Assembly (NCBI RefSeq): GCF_945956965.1
Contig: NZ_CAMFJS010000007.1
Location: 1-64,000, forward strand
Source: an uncultured Roseateles sp.
Lineage (GTDB): Bacteria; Pseudomonadota; Gammaproteobacteria; Burkholderiales; Burkholderiaceae_C
Reading direction: 5' to 3'
Length of the DNA stretch: 64,000 bases
Shown piece by piece: positions 54,363 through 63,153 of the stretch. The position numbers and the translations under genes were made by a program. Each line of letters starts with the position of its first letter. Position 1 is the first letter of the stretch. The notes under the pieces were generated by a model that saw nothing but the letters and a program-made list of their open reading frames with translations, had not been told where the DNA came from and searched no databases.

Positions 54363-55883
54363 CTACTGGAAGGCCACTTCCGCAAAACTGCGCAGCTTGC
54401 GGCTGTGCAATTGCCCCAGGGAATTGGCGCGCAGCAAGTCCAGCGCCCGCAGGCCGATGCGCAGATGCTGGTCGACCCGGGCGCGGTAGAACTGGTCGGC
54501 CATGCCGGGCAATTTGATCTCGCCGTGCAGCGGCTTGTCGCTGACGCAGAGCAAGGTGCCGTAGGGCACGCGGAAGCGGAAGCCGTTGGCGGCGATGGTG
54601 GCACTCTCCATGTCCAGCGCAATGGCGCGGCTTTGGCTGAAGCGCCGCTCCGGGCCGCCATGCCTGTCGTTGGGCAGCAGCTCCCAGTTGCGGTTGTCGG
54701 TGGAGGCCACGGTGCCGGTACGCAACAGGCGTTTGAGTTCGAAGCCGCTGAGCTGGGTCACATCGGCTACCGCTTGCTCCAGCGCCTGCTGCACTTCGGC
54801 CAAGGAGGGGATGGGCACCCACAGCGGCAGTTCCTCGTCCAGCACATGGTCTTCGCGCACATAGCCGTGGGCCAGCACGTAGTCGCCCAATTGCTGGCTG
54901 TTGCGCAGGCCGGCGCAGTGGCCCAGCATCAGCCAGGCATGCGGGCGCAAGACGGCCACATGGTCGCTCATGGTTTTGGCATTGGCGGGGCCGACGCCGA
55001 TATTGATCATGCTCACCCCACTGCGGTCGCGCCGCAGCAGGTGGTAGCCGGGCATTTGCGGCAGGCGCGGCGGGATGCTGCCCGCCTCGTCGCCGGGCTC
55101 GGCCGCCAGGCCGGCGCGCCGGGTCAGCACATTGCCGGGTTCGACAAAGGCGATGCAATCGTCCCACTCACTCGGCCGCGCCGGGTCGGGCGGCTGGCTC
55201 ATCAGCTCGCGGCCCAGCCGGGTGAACTCGTCGATGTAGAACTGGTAGTTGGTGAAGAGCACAAAGTTCTGGAAATGCTCGGCCGCCGTGCCGGTGTAAT
55301 GGCGCAGGCGGTGCAGGGAATAGTCCACCCGCGGGGCGGTGAACAAGGCCAGCGGCTGCGGCGCGCCAGGGCCGGGGTCATAAGTGCCATTGGCGATGCC
55401 GTCGTCCATGGCGGCCAGATCGGGCAGGTCGAACACCTCGCCCAGGCGGCGCCGGCGCTCGGCGCTCAGATGGCCTTCGATGTGCTCATGCTCACTCAGC
55501 GCGAAATGCAGCGGCACCGGTTGATGGCTGGTGCCGATCTCCAGCGTCACGCCGTGGTTGCGCATCAGCAGCTCGAACTGGGTCTTGAAATAGTCCGCAA
55601 ACAGATCGGGGCGGGTGAGGGTGGTCTCGAACGTGCCCGGGCCCGCCACAAAGCCATAAGCCAGGCGTGAGTCTCCATGCGTGCCGGTGTTGGTGCGCAG
55701 GCGCACAAAGGGGTAGCAAGCGCGCACCCGTTGCGCGCCGAAATCCTCGCCGTCCACAAAGCGTTGCAAAGCCTGGCGCAGATGCCGCAAGCTGGCGGCA
55801 TAGATTTGCTGGGCCTGCGCCAGGGCCGCGTCGGGCTCATTGAAATGCTGGGGGGCGAAGAAGGGCGGGGTCAACAAGCTCAT
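54363..55883 (-). CDS. amn: AMP nucleosidase
   Basis: A 506-residue enzyme started at the ATG at 55883, preceded by GAGGAGA. It hydrolyses AMP to adenine and ribose 5-phosphate in purine turnover. An N-terminal Amn-specific domain (about 20-190, with RACYPFVRLRTNT) is followed by a nucleoside-phosphorylase fold containing SMINIGVGPANAKTMSDH, LMLGHCAGLRNSQ and DMESATIAANGF, where Glu is the expected purine-binding residue. Length and motifs match E. coli Amn (about 484 residues). The frame continues upstream to 56042 but overlaps the YdeI-type gene there, so the shorter start is chosen. Confidence 0.95.
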   Translation of the reverse strand: MSLLTPPFFAPQHFNEPDAALAQAQQIYAASLRHLRQALQRFVDGEDFGAQRVRACYPFVRLRTNTGTHGDSRLAYGFVAGPGTFETTLTRPDLFADYFKTQFELLMRNHGVTLEIGTSHQPVPLHFALSEHEHIEGHLSAERRRRLGEVFDLPDLAAMDDGIANGTYDPGPGAPQPLALFTAPRVDYSLHRLRHYTGTAAEHFQNFVLFTNYQFYIDEFTRLGRELMSQPPDPARPSEWDDCIAFVEPGNVLTRRAGLAAEPGDEAGSIPPRLPQMPGYHLLRRDRSGVSMINIGVGPANAKTMSDHVAVLRPHAWLMLGHCAGLRNSQQLGDYVLAHGYVREDHVLDEELPLWVPIPSLAEVQQALEQAVADVTQLSGFELKRLLRTGTVASTDNRNWELLPNDRHGGPERRFSQSRAIALDMESATIAANGFRFRVPYGTLLCVSDKPLHGEIKLPGMADQFYRARVDQHLRIGLRALDLLRANSLGQLHSRKLRSFAEVAFQ

Positions 55884-55993
55884 GCGCAGAGTCTCCTCGG
55901 TTTGCAGCCATTGTGGCGCGGCAAAGAGGGCTCTTTTTTGTGGCACTTTGAGCCCGGACGGCGGCGGGCGCGGCTTGGCCCTATGGCCTGGCC

Positions 55994-56632
55994 TCAGCAG
56001 TTGGCGTATTTCCAGTTGCGGGTCTTGCCTTCGCTCAGCCATTCGATAGCCTGGGCCACGCGGCGGGCGCGCGTCTCAGTGCGCTTGGCCTCGATGATCC
56101 AGTCCAAATACTCTCGCTGCTGGCCCGGCGCCAAGCCGGCGTAGCCGGCTTGCGCAGCGGCATTGGCCTGCAGGGCGGTAGCAAACTCAGCAGGCATCTC
56201 GGGCAGCGGCTTGGGCGCTTTGCTGCGGGCCAAAAGCCAGGCGGGTGTGCTGCCGGATTCGATCAAGGCCATGGCGCGTGTGAGCATGGCCTCTTGCTCA
56301 GCTTGGGGCGGCAGGTCAGGGGCGCTGCGCAGCTTGCCCAGGTCGCCCATGCCGTCTCGACCTGCGCTCCCGCTCCCGTTCTTGCTGTCCTCGCCGCCGT
56401 TCACCACCTCGCCGAACCAGAAGCCGATGCTGCAATGCGCCTTGAAGGCAGCCATGCGCGACAAAATCTTGCCCCGGAAAATGAAGTGCGGCATGCGCCA
56501 TTTGATGTCTTCTTCGGCTTCGGGGCAGCAGCGGTGCACCAGGGCACGCCAGTCGCGCAGAATCGGCTGAGCAAAGGGCGCAGCGGCGGCGATGTAGGCG
56601 TCTATGCGTGGGTCGTCTGCTGTCTTGCTCAT
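55994..56632 (-). CDS. YdeI/OmpD-associated family protein (DUF1801 fold)
   Basis: A 212-residue protein. The N-terminal DUF1801/YdhG-like domain (about 10-120) contains CCPEAEEDIKWRMPHFIFRG and IGFWFGEV. The C-terminal region (about 135-210) is the YdeI bacteriocin-resistance/OmpD-associated segment with YLDWIIEAKRTETRARRV. Relatives in Firmicutes influence peptide resistance, but the biochemical function is unknown. A Gly/Ser/Asp-rich insert (about 78-98) is unusual. It lies about 110 nt upstream of amn on the same strand. Confidence 0.88.
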   Translation of the reverse strand: MSKTADDPRIDAYIAAAAPFAQPILRDWRALVHRCCPEAEEDIKWRMPHFIFRGKILSRMAAFKAHCSIGFWFGEVVNGGEDSKNGSGSAGRDGMGDLGKLRSAPDLPPQAEQEAMLTRAMALIESGSTPAWLLARSKAPKPLPEMPAEFATALQANAAAQAGYAGLAPGQQREYLDWIIEAKRTETRARRVAQAIEWLSEGKTRNWKYANC

Positions 56633-56716
56633 GGGCTCAGTGCTCTTGCTTCATCGGGTGGGTGCAGGCTGAACTCTAGCCGGGGCCTTGGCATCTTGCC
56701 GACAAGCCCAGCGGCC

Positions 56717-57406
56717 TCAGACCTGACCCTGCAGCAAATAGATGCTGTCCATCCAGTGGCGGCTGATGCGGTGCTGCTGCAGCCGGGCTGCCAAGCCTTG
56801 CCAGGGGCAAGCCAGGCCGTCGAGGGAACTCATTGAATGAAGCGCCGCGCCCAGTACAAAGGCATTGCTGGCCCATTGCCAGGGCGGCGCCCAGCACAAG
56901 CCCAGGGCCACCACCTGTGCGCCGGGGCGCAACGCGGCCAGGCTGCGGTCCAGTGCGGCGGGGCTTTGCAAAACATCGTGGGTGAAGTGGAACAGGGCGG
57001 CATCGGCCGGCGGCAGATCGGCCGGCCACTCGACCTGCGCGGCCGGTGTGAGCAGCACCTCAGTATTGCGCCAAGCTTTGCCTTGGCCCCGAATCTTGGC
57101 CCGCGCCCGCTCGGCCATGGCCGGGCATTGCTCCACGCCGATCACCCGTCCCTGTGGGCCTACTGCCTGGCGCAGCAAGCCCAGCGACAAGCCGGTGCCG
57201 CAGCCCAGGTCGAGCACGCACTGGCCCGGCTGCAGGCCCAGGCGATCGATGGCCAGACGGCGCAGCGGCTCGAAGGCGGCCAACTCCAGGTCGTAGACCG
57301 GCGCCCGCCAGTGGTAAAGCGATTGCAGGTCTGCCTGCGCCGCGGCATGGGCGGCGGCCTCAGCCGCCTTGGCGCGAGAAGCAGCAGGTCTGGGCGTGGC
57401 ATTCAT
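56717..57406 (-). CDS. Class I SAM-dependent methyltransferase
   Basis: A 229-residue protein started at the ATG at 57406 (MNATPRP). The SAM-binding motif I is VLDLGCGTGLSLGLL (about residue 62) and motif II region VIGVEQCPAMAERAR; the UbiE/methyltransf-25 fold fits. The segment YHWRAPVYDLELAAFEPLRR before motif I is common in betaproteobacterial relatives. The substrate is unknown. The gene is about 95 nt downstream of the sensor kinase gene on the same strand. Confidence 0.88.
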   Translation of the reverse strand: MNATPRPAASRAKAAEAAAHAAAQADLQSLYHWRAPVYDLELAAFEPLRRLAIDRLGLQPGQCVLDLGCGTGLSLGLLRQAVGPQGRVIGVEQCPAMAERARAKIRGQGKAWRNTEVLLTPAAQVEWPADLPPADAALFHFTHDVLQSPAALDRSLAALRPGAQVVALGLCWAPPWQWASNAFVLGAALHSMSSLDGLACPWQGLAARLQQHRISRHWMDSIYLLQGQV

Positions 57407-57501
57407 CCAACCAGCATAGAGCTTGCAGGCCGGGCGGTGCATGCAAATTTTTGCTTGGCTTGTCGCGGGAATCCGGCAGACGATGGGATCGAGCGCGGCC
57501 T

Positions 57502-58890
57502 TCAGCGCCGCGGCAAGATGACTGTGACGCAAAGCCCCGGCGCCGCCGCATCATCCCGGGCCGCGCTCAAGCTGACCGTGGCCTGGTGGCGCGCCGCCGC
57601 CCGCTCCACAATGGCCAGGCCCAGGCCGCTGCCCGGCTGATTGAGCCCGGGCAGACGGAAAAAGCGCTCGAACACCTTGGCGTGCATGTCTGCGGCGATG
57701 CCCGGACCCTGGTCGCGCACGCTCAGCGTGATGCTGTCAGCGGTCTCGCTGATGCTCACCTGCACCAGGCTGCCGGGTGGCGAGTATTTGACGGCGTTGT
57801 CCACCAGGTTGTCAATCAAGGCGCCCAGGCTTTCGCGGTGCATGGGCAGCTCGCAGTGTTCGGGCGCCAGCAACTCCACCTCGATGCCGCGGGCCAGCGC
57901 CAGTTCGCTGGCCAGCACGATGCGATCACGCGTTAGGCTGACCAGATCGTGGCGGCGCAGCTCGGCGCTTTCCGTGTCGGCGCCGCTGCGGGCCAGGGCC
58001 AGCAATTGCTGCACGGTGTGATTGGCGCGTTGCACGCCGTCGCCCAGGCGCTGCAGCGATTCCTCACGGCGCTGCAGGCTGGGCTGGTTTTGCAGCGTCT
58101 CGGCATTGAGCTGGATTACGGCCAGCGGGGTCTTCAACTCATGCGCGGCGTCTAGCAGGAATTCGCGCTCGCGGTCCAGGCGCTGCTGCAAACGCGCCAT
58201 CAGCTGATTGACGGCCGTGACCACCGGCGCCAACTCCTCGAAAGGCGAGGGCGGCAGCGCATTCAACTCCGTGGCTGAGCGCTGCGAGATTTGCTCGCCG
58301 ATGCGGCGCAGCGGCGCAAAGCCCGCGCGCAACAAAAACCAGGCGATCAGCAGCATCAGCGGCAGGCTGTAGAACAGCGGGCGGGCGTAATAGCTCAGAC
58401 CATCGGCGCTGAAATGCCAGTCGCCCGGCACCTCTTGCCAACGCCGCACGATCAGGTCCTGCTCGGGCGCGCGCGCTTCGATGTAGAGCCAGCGCTCATC
58501 GCTGGCGTATTTCTGTTCATCCGGCGTGAGGCGGTCGCCCATCTCCGGCGTGCCCATGCGGTGCAGCAGGCGTTCGCCCTGCCACACCTGCTGGGCAATG
58601 ATGGGCGGCTCGTAGCCGATGTCTTGCCACTCCTGCTCGCGCAAATGTTCCAGCTCGGCCAGCGCGGCGTCCAGGCGCTCGGCCTGGCCGGCCCATTGCT
58701 GGGCTTGCATGCGGGCCTGCTCGGCCCACAGGCGATTGGCGGCCTGGCCATTGCGGGAGTGCACCACGCTGACCTCGTGGAACTCGCGCACCATCAGCCC
58801 GCACCAGCTCAGCAAGGCCACCGTTGCAAAGGCGCCGAAGGTGCGGCGGAAGAGCGATTTGCGGGCTGCCGCGCCGGTCACCGCACTCAT
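57502..58890 (-). CDS. Sensor histidine kinase, QseC/PmrB-like
   Basis: A 462-residue inner-membrane kinase. Membrane segments at about 15-35 and 175-195 flank a periplasmic domain of about 140 residues. A HAMP-like linker, HisKA with DAAHELKTPLAVIQ (His about residue 249) and HATPase with DNLVDNAVKYSPPG, DQGPGI and GSGLGLAIV follow. The architecture and the paired OmpR-type regulator, whose start region shows a PmrA-type box, point to the QseBC/PmrAB group. It overlaps the regulator gene by 4 nt. Confidence 0.93.
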   Translation of the reverse strand: MSAVTGAAARKSLFRRTFGAFATVALLSWCGLMVREFHEVSVVHSRNGQAANRLWAEQARMQAQQWAGQAERLDAALAELEHLREQEWQDIGYEPPIIAQQVWQGERLLHRMGTPEMGDRLTPDEQKYASDERWLYIEARAPEQDLIVRRWQEVPGDWHFSADGLSYYARPLFYSLPLMLLIAWFLLRAGFAPLRRIGEQISQRSATELNALPPSPFEELAPVVTAVNQLMARLQQRLDREREFLLDAAHELKTPLAVIQLNAETLQNQPSLQRREESLQRLGDGVQRANHTVQQLLALARSGADTESAELRRHDLVSLTRDRIVLASELALARGIEVELLAPEHCELPMHRESLGALIDNLVDNAVKYSPPGSLVQVSISETADSITLSVRDQGPGIAADMHAKVFERFFRLPGLNQPGSGLGLAIVERAAARHQATVSLSAARDDAAAPGLCVTVILPRR

Positions 58891-59552
58891 TGCCGCTCCA
58901 GCACAAAGCCAACGCCGCGCACGGTGCGCACATAGCCTTCGCCGATCTTCTTGCGCAGATTGAAGATGTGCACATCAAGTGCATGGCTTTCGGCGTTAGG
59001 CATGGCGCGCGCCTCCAGCTCGCGGCGCGTCACCACGCGGTCAGGCAGCTTGAGCAAGGTCAGCAGGATGGAGAACTCGGTGGGCGATAAATTGATGGCC
59101 TGGCCATGCCGACTCAGCACCATGCGGCGCTCGTCCAGGCTCAGGTCTTTGAGCCGCCATTCCTGCCCCTCGCTCTCGTTGCTCAACAAGCCGGCGCGCC
59201 GCGCCACCGCGCGCAAGCGGGCCAGCAACTCGGGCCCGGCGAAGGGTTTGACCAGATAGTCGTCGGCGCCGCTGTCCAGGCCGTGCAGGCGGTCTTCAAT
59301 GCCGCTGCGGGCGGTGATCACCACGATGGGCAGCTGCTTCTGGGTCTGCCGCATCAGGCGCAGCAATTCCAGGCCATTGCCATCGGGCAGGCCCAGGTCC
59401 AGCACCAGGGCGTCAAAGCCTTGCTGCTGCTCCAGCCAGTAGCGGGCCTCGGTCAGGCGCCGCACCCAGACCACGTCATGACCACCGTCTTGCAACAGGG
59501 CCTGCACCGAATGACCCAGCTCGAGGTCGTCTTCCACCAGACAGATTCGCAT
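58887..59552 (-). CDS. OmpR-family response regulator, QseB/PmrA-like
   Basis: A 221-residue regulator started at the ATG at 59552 (MRICLVEDD). The receiver (about 1-115) has phospho-acceptor Asp in ALVLDLGLPDGNG and Lys in YLVKPFAGPEL. The winged-helix domain (about 130-221) ends VRTVRGVGFVLERQ. It forms an operon with the downstream sensor kinase (4-nt overlap). The direct-repeat box at 59578-59594, 26 nt upstream of its start, fits autoregulation. Confidence 0.94.
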   Translation of the reverse strand: MRICLVEDDLELGHSVQALLQDGGHDVVWVRRLTEARYWLEQQQGFDALVLDLGLPDGNGLELLRLMRQTQKQLPIVVITARSGIEDRLHGLDSGADDYLVKPFAGPELLARLRAVARRAGLLSNESEGQEWRLKDLSLDERRMVLSRHGQAINLSPTEFSILLTLLKLPDRVVTRRELEARAMPNAESHALDVHIFNLRKKIGEGYVRTVRGVGFVLERQ

Positions 59553-59577
59553 AGCGAGGGACTCTACCAAGGCCCGC

Positions 59578-59594
59578 GTTAATGCGGTCTTAAG
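59578..59594. promoter_or_regulatory. PmrA/QseB-type direct-repeat box
   Basis: GTTAAT-N5-CTTAAG matches the YTTAAK-N5-YTTAAK pattern bound by PmrA-like regulators, except for the first base. It lies between the divergent regulator gene and the chitinase operon. Part of it is in a 10-bp palindrome, GTCTTAAGAC (59587-59596). Confidence 0.6.
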
Positions 59595-59683
59595 ACGGTA
59601 TTGGAGAAGATGCGGCAGCCGGACGAAAACTCATGACCAGTCCGATACCAATAACGGCATCCTTGACCCGCAGGAAAGGTGTT

Positions 59684-60445
59684 ATGTCGCGTTTCACGCA
59701 TCGTCGCCGTAGGCAGGTACTTGCTTGGCCTGGGGCTCTGACCTCACTGCTGGCTCTGCTGTTGGGTGCTTGCGCCCAGCCCGGAAAGCCCGTGGCGGCG
59801 GAGGTGGCAGAGCAAGCGCAGTTCCTGCCCAGCGAAGCGCAGTTCGAGCAACTGTTCCCGCAGCGCCTGCCCTTCTACAGCTACGCAGGCTTTGTTGCAG
59901 CGGCGCGTTCATTCCCTGGTTTTGCAGCGCAAGGCTCGGCCGAGCTGCGGCGCCAGGAGATGGCCGCCTTTCTGGCCAATATCGCCCACGAGTCCGATTC
60001 GCTCCAGGCCGTTCGTGAATACAACCGAGCCAACTACGACCACTACTGCAGCGTGGAGCGCGGCCAGACCTGTGCGCCCGGCCAGTTGTATTACGGCCGT
60101 GGCCCGATTCAGCTCAGCTGGAACTACCAGTACCTGGCCGCCGGCCAGGCCTTGGGCGAAGACCTCTGGGCCGATCCTGACCGGGTGGCACGCGAACCCA
60201 ATCTCGCGTGGCAAACCGCCATCTGGTATTGGATGAGCCAGCCTGGCCCTTCCACCATTCCGGCCCACCAGGCCATGGTGGCGGGTGCAGGCTTTGGCGC
60301 CAGCATCCGCGCCATCAACGGTGCGCTGGAATGCGACAAGCCAGCTGACTCCCCAGCGGCTCAGCAAATCGCCCGCCGCATTGATTTCTACCGCCGCGCA
60401 GCGGCCTTGTTCAAGGTTCCGCCAGGCCCGCGCCTGAGCTGCTGA
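59684..60445 (+). CDS. GH19 (chitinase class I-like) lipoprotein
   Basis: A 253-residue protein started at the ATG at 59684 behind AGGAAAGG. The lipoprotein signal has a basic n-region and lipobox LLGAC (Cys about residue 30). The GH19 lysozyme-like domain (about 50-250) contains FLANIAHESDS, with the expected acid Glu, YYGRGPIQLSWNYQY, and the Cys pair of YCSVERGQTC. It would cut chitin or chitooligosaccharides at the cell surface or in the periplasm; a peptidoglycan target is also possible for this fold. A TonB receptor gene follows after 32 nt, and then a NagX-like gene, which favours chitin use. Confidence 0.88.
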   Translation: MSRFTHRRRRQVLAWPGALTSLLALLLGACAQPGKPVAAEVAEQAQFLPSEAQFEQLFPQRLPFYSYAGFVAAARSFPGFAAQGSAELRRQEMAAFLANIAHESDSLQAVREYNRANYDHYCSVERGQTCAPGQLYYGRGPIQLSWNYQYLAAGQALGEDLWADPDRVAREPNLAWQTAIWYWMSQPGPSTIPAHQAMVAGAGFGASIRAINGALECDKPADSPAAQQIARRIDFYRRAAALFKVPPGPRLSC

Positions 60446-60477
60446 ATTTGCCCCAGAAAACCAGGAGACCACCGACC

Positions 60478-63153
60478 ATGAATGCATCTTCCCGACGTCT
60501 TTGCAGCAGCGTGCGCCTCGGCGCCATTGGTTTGGCCATCAGCAGCTTGCTGGCCCCGGCCGCCTGGGCGCAACAGCAGGCGGTGGCGCCGGCGGACAAA
60601 TCAGAGAAGGCTGATAAAGCTGACAAGGCCGAACTGCCCACCGTCACCGTCACGGCCACCCGAATGAGTTCGGGCCTGCTGCAAACGCCGGTGTCGGTGA
60701 CCGCCATCACGCAGGACAAGCTGACTCGCGAGGGCGTCACCGATGTGCGCGGCCTGGCCGGCACGGTGCCTAATTTGCAGATCTCCACCGGCGCGGATTC
60801 CGGCGTGCAGATCGCCATCCGCGGCATCAGCTCCAACAACTTCACCGAGATCGGTGACCCCGCCGTGGGCTTGCATGTGGGCGGCCTCTATTCGCCTCGG
60901 CCGCAGGGCGCGATGGCGCTGATGTTCGACCTGGATCAGGTGGAAGTTTTGCGCGGCCCGCAGGGCACGCTGTTCGGCCGCAACTCCACGGCTGGCAGCA
61001 TCAATATCATTCCTGCCAAGCCCGAGTTTGGTGAGACCTATGGCAGTGCTGAACTGGACTTTGGCAGTTACAACAAGCGCCAACTCAATCTGATTCAGAA
61101 CATCGGCCTGAGCGACAACTTCGCCCTGCGCGCCACCGTGATGGTGCTCAAGCGCGACAGTTGGCTGAACCAGTCGCAGGACTTCACCGACGTCAATATG
61201 CCCGAGCACGGCTTTGTGGCCGATGGCATCCCCGATGTGGACCAGCGCTACAACAGCAAGGTCAGCAAGGCCGATGCCTACAACAACAAGAACGAGTGGG
61301 CGGCCCGCCTGACCGGGCGCTGGAAGATCAGCCCCGATCTGGAGGCCACGCTGGGCTATGAAAAGTTCAAGAACAATGGCGCCGGCGACATCGGCTTGAA
61401 AGACTGCGCCCAGGCTGCGGGCACGCGCTTCGCCTGTACAGGCGGTCAGTGGGATGTCAGCATCAATGTGCCGGGCAAGATCGATATGTCCATCGACACG
61501 GTGCGCGGCGGCTTGAACTGGAACCTCAGCAAGAGCAGCAGCCTGGAATACAACTTTGCCTATGCCGACCAGCGCCGCTCACAGCAGGGCGATGATGACT
61601 CCGGCTATCACCGCCTCTCCAGCCAGGTCACGGCCCAGTGGCCGGTGGGCCCGGACGGCGACTGGGGCAGCTGGCCGGTGCGGGACGACACCTCGCGCAC
61701 GCTGAGTTCCAAATACCTCTCGCTGGTGCAGGAGCTGCAGTTCAAGCAAAAGACTGGGAACCTGCAGTACGTGCTGGGTGCGTTCTGGATGCGCGAGAAG
61801 AACGCCATCGACTATGCGCAGGAGCAGCTGGTTAACCCGCCTTACGGCTACCCGATCAGCCAGTACTACCAGCAGCCCAATCGGCAGATCGATGCCAAGG
61901 CCATCTTCGGCCAGATGGATCTGAAGTTCGCCAACACCTGGACCGCCACCGTCGGCGGGCGCTACAGCCGCGACAGCAAAACCGACAAGGGTGGCAAGGT
62001 CTACGGCGGCGAGTGGGACAGCACCTCGCCGGCCTACTTCAACGGTCTGTTTGACCCGGGTGTGCCCGGCACGCCGGGCTTCAAGCCGCCGAGCAGCAGC
62101 AATCTGACGGCCGGCATGGGCCCCTTGGCCGGCACCGGCGCCTACGCGCAATACCAGCCGCCGGCGCAGAACGACAACTCGATGTCGTGGAGCAAGTTCA
62201 CTTACCGCCTGGGCCTGATGAACCAACTCACGCCGCAGGACATGGTTTTCACCTCGCTGTCCACCGGCTACAAGGCTGGCGGCTTTGGCGACAAGGACGA
62301 CCGCTGCGGTGGCTTCCAATGCGCCGAAGGCCCATCGCCGCAGCTCACCTTCTTCCCCTACAAACCCGAGACGGTCACCAATCTGGAGTTCGGCTACAAG
62401 GGCTTGATGCTGAACAAGCGCTTGTCGCTCTCGGCCACGGCCTTCTTCAGCCGCTACAAGGACATGCAGGTCACCGACACCTTCTTTGCCGCCAAGGTCA
62501 AGCCCGAGCATGACTGCACGGCCAATACCGTGGGTTGCGACATCGTGCAGAAGTACCAGACCATCAACGTCGGCACGGTGGAGATCCCCGGCCTGGAGTT
62601 GGAGCTGGATTACAAGCCCTGGGCTGGCGCGCGCCTGGGCGGCTTCTTTACCTATATCAACTCCAAGATCAAGGACTACCCTTCCTTCAGCGACACCTGG
62701 AACTGCGACTACCGGCAGGAGAACGGCGCCCCCGCCTGCCCGCCGGCCTATGCCGGCAGCGACCCCACCCTGGTGGGCCGCAATATCTACGACATCACCG
62801 GCAACCACCTGCCCATGTCGCCCAAGTACAGCCTGGGCCTCAACTTCTCGCAAAGCTTCAATTTCGACGGCGGTTATGTGCTGACGCCTTGGGTGGCACT
62901 GAAGTGGCAGGACAAGATGTACTTCACCCTGCGCAATCTGGACAACCCGCATATCTCTGACGCGCAAAAGGCCTTCACCAAGATCGATGCCTCGATCAAG
63001 CTGGTTTCGCCCAAGAACTGGCATGTGGAAGCCTATGTCTACAACCTCACCAATCAGTGGACCAAGAACGCTGCGGGTGATGGTGGCGGCTTTGTGAAGG
63101 CAATGTGGAATGAGCCGCGCATGGTGGGCCTGCGTGTGGGAATTGACTACTGA
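60478..63153 (+). CDS. TonB-dependent outer-membrane receptor
   Basis: An 891-residue receptor started at the ATG at 60478 behind AGGAG. The signal peptide (about 1-31) precedes a Lys/Asp/Ala repeat (KSEKADKADKAE) and the TonB-box-like TVTVTATR. A plug domain (about 60-170) has VEVLRGPQGTLFGRNSTAG, and a 22-strand barrel follows to the end, with C-terminal Tyr (RVGIDY). Sequence style resembles the carbohydrate-type receptors of Proteobacteria (Caulobacter, Xanthomonas). It sits between a chitinase-like lipoprotein and a NagX-like gene, so chitooligosaccharide import is the working idea; a siderophore cannot be excluded. Its stop codon overlaps the next start (TGATG). Confidence 0.93.
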   Translation: MNASSRRLCSSVRLGAIGLAISSLLAPAAWAQQQAVAPADKSEKADKADKAELPTVTVTATRMSSGLLQTPVSVTAITQDKLTREGVTDVRGLAGTVPNLQISTGADSGVQIAIRGISSNNFTEIGDPAVGLHVGGLYSPRPQGAMALMFDLDQVEVLRGPQGTLFGRNSTAGSINIIPAKPEFGETYGSAELDFGSYNKRQLNLIQNIGLSDNFALRATVMVLKRDSWLNQSQDFTDVNMPEHGFVADGIPDVDQRYNSKVSKADAYNNKNEWAARLTGRWKISPDLEATLGYEKFKNNGAGDIGLKDCAQAAGTRFACTGGQWDVSINVPGKIDMSIDTVRGGLNWNLSKSSSLEYNFAYADQRRSQQGDDDSGYHRLSSQVTAQWPVGPDGDWGSWPVRDDTSRTLSSKYLSLVQELQFKQKTGNLQYVLGAFWMREKNAIDYAQEQLVNPPYGYPISQYYQQPNRQIDAKAIFGQMDLKFANTWTATVGGRYSRDSKTDKGGKVYGGEWDSTSPAYFNGLFDPGVPGTPGFKPPSSSNLTAGMGPLAGTGAYAQYQPPAQNDNSMSWSKFTYRLGLMNQLTPQDMVFTSLSTGYKAGGFGDKDDRCGGFQCAEGPSPQLTFFPYKPETVTNLEFGYKGLMLNKRLSLSATAFFSRYKDMQVTDTFFAAKVKPEHDCTANTVGCDIVQKYQTINVGTVEIPGLELELDYKPWAGARLGGFFTYINSKIKDYPSFSDTWNCDYRQENGAPACPPAYAGSDPTLVGRNIYDITGNHLPMSPKYSLGLNFSQSFNFDGGYVLTPWVALKWQDKMYFTLRNLDNPHISDAQKAFTKIDASIKLVSPKNWHVEAYVYNLTNQWTKNAAGDGGGFVKAMWNEPRMVGLRVGIDY

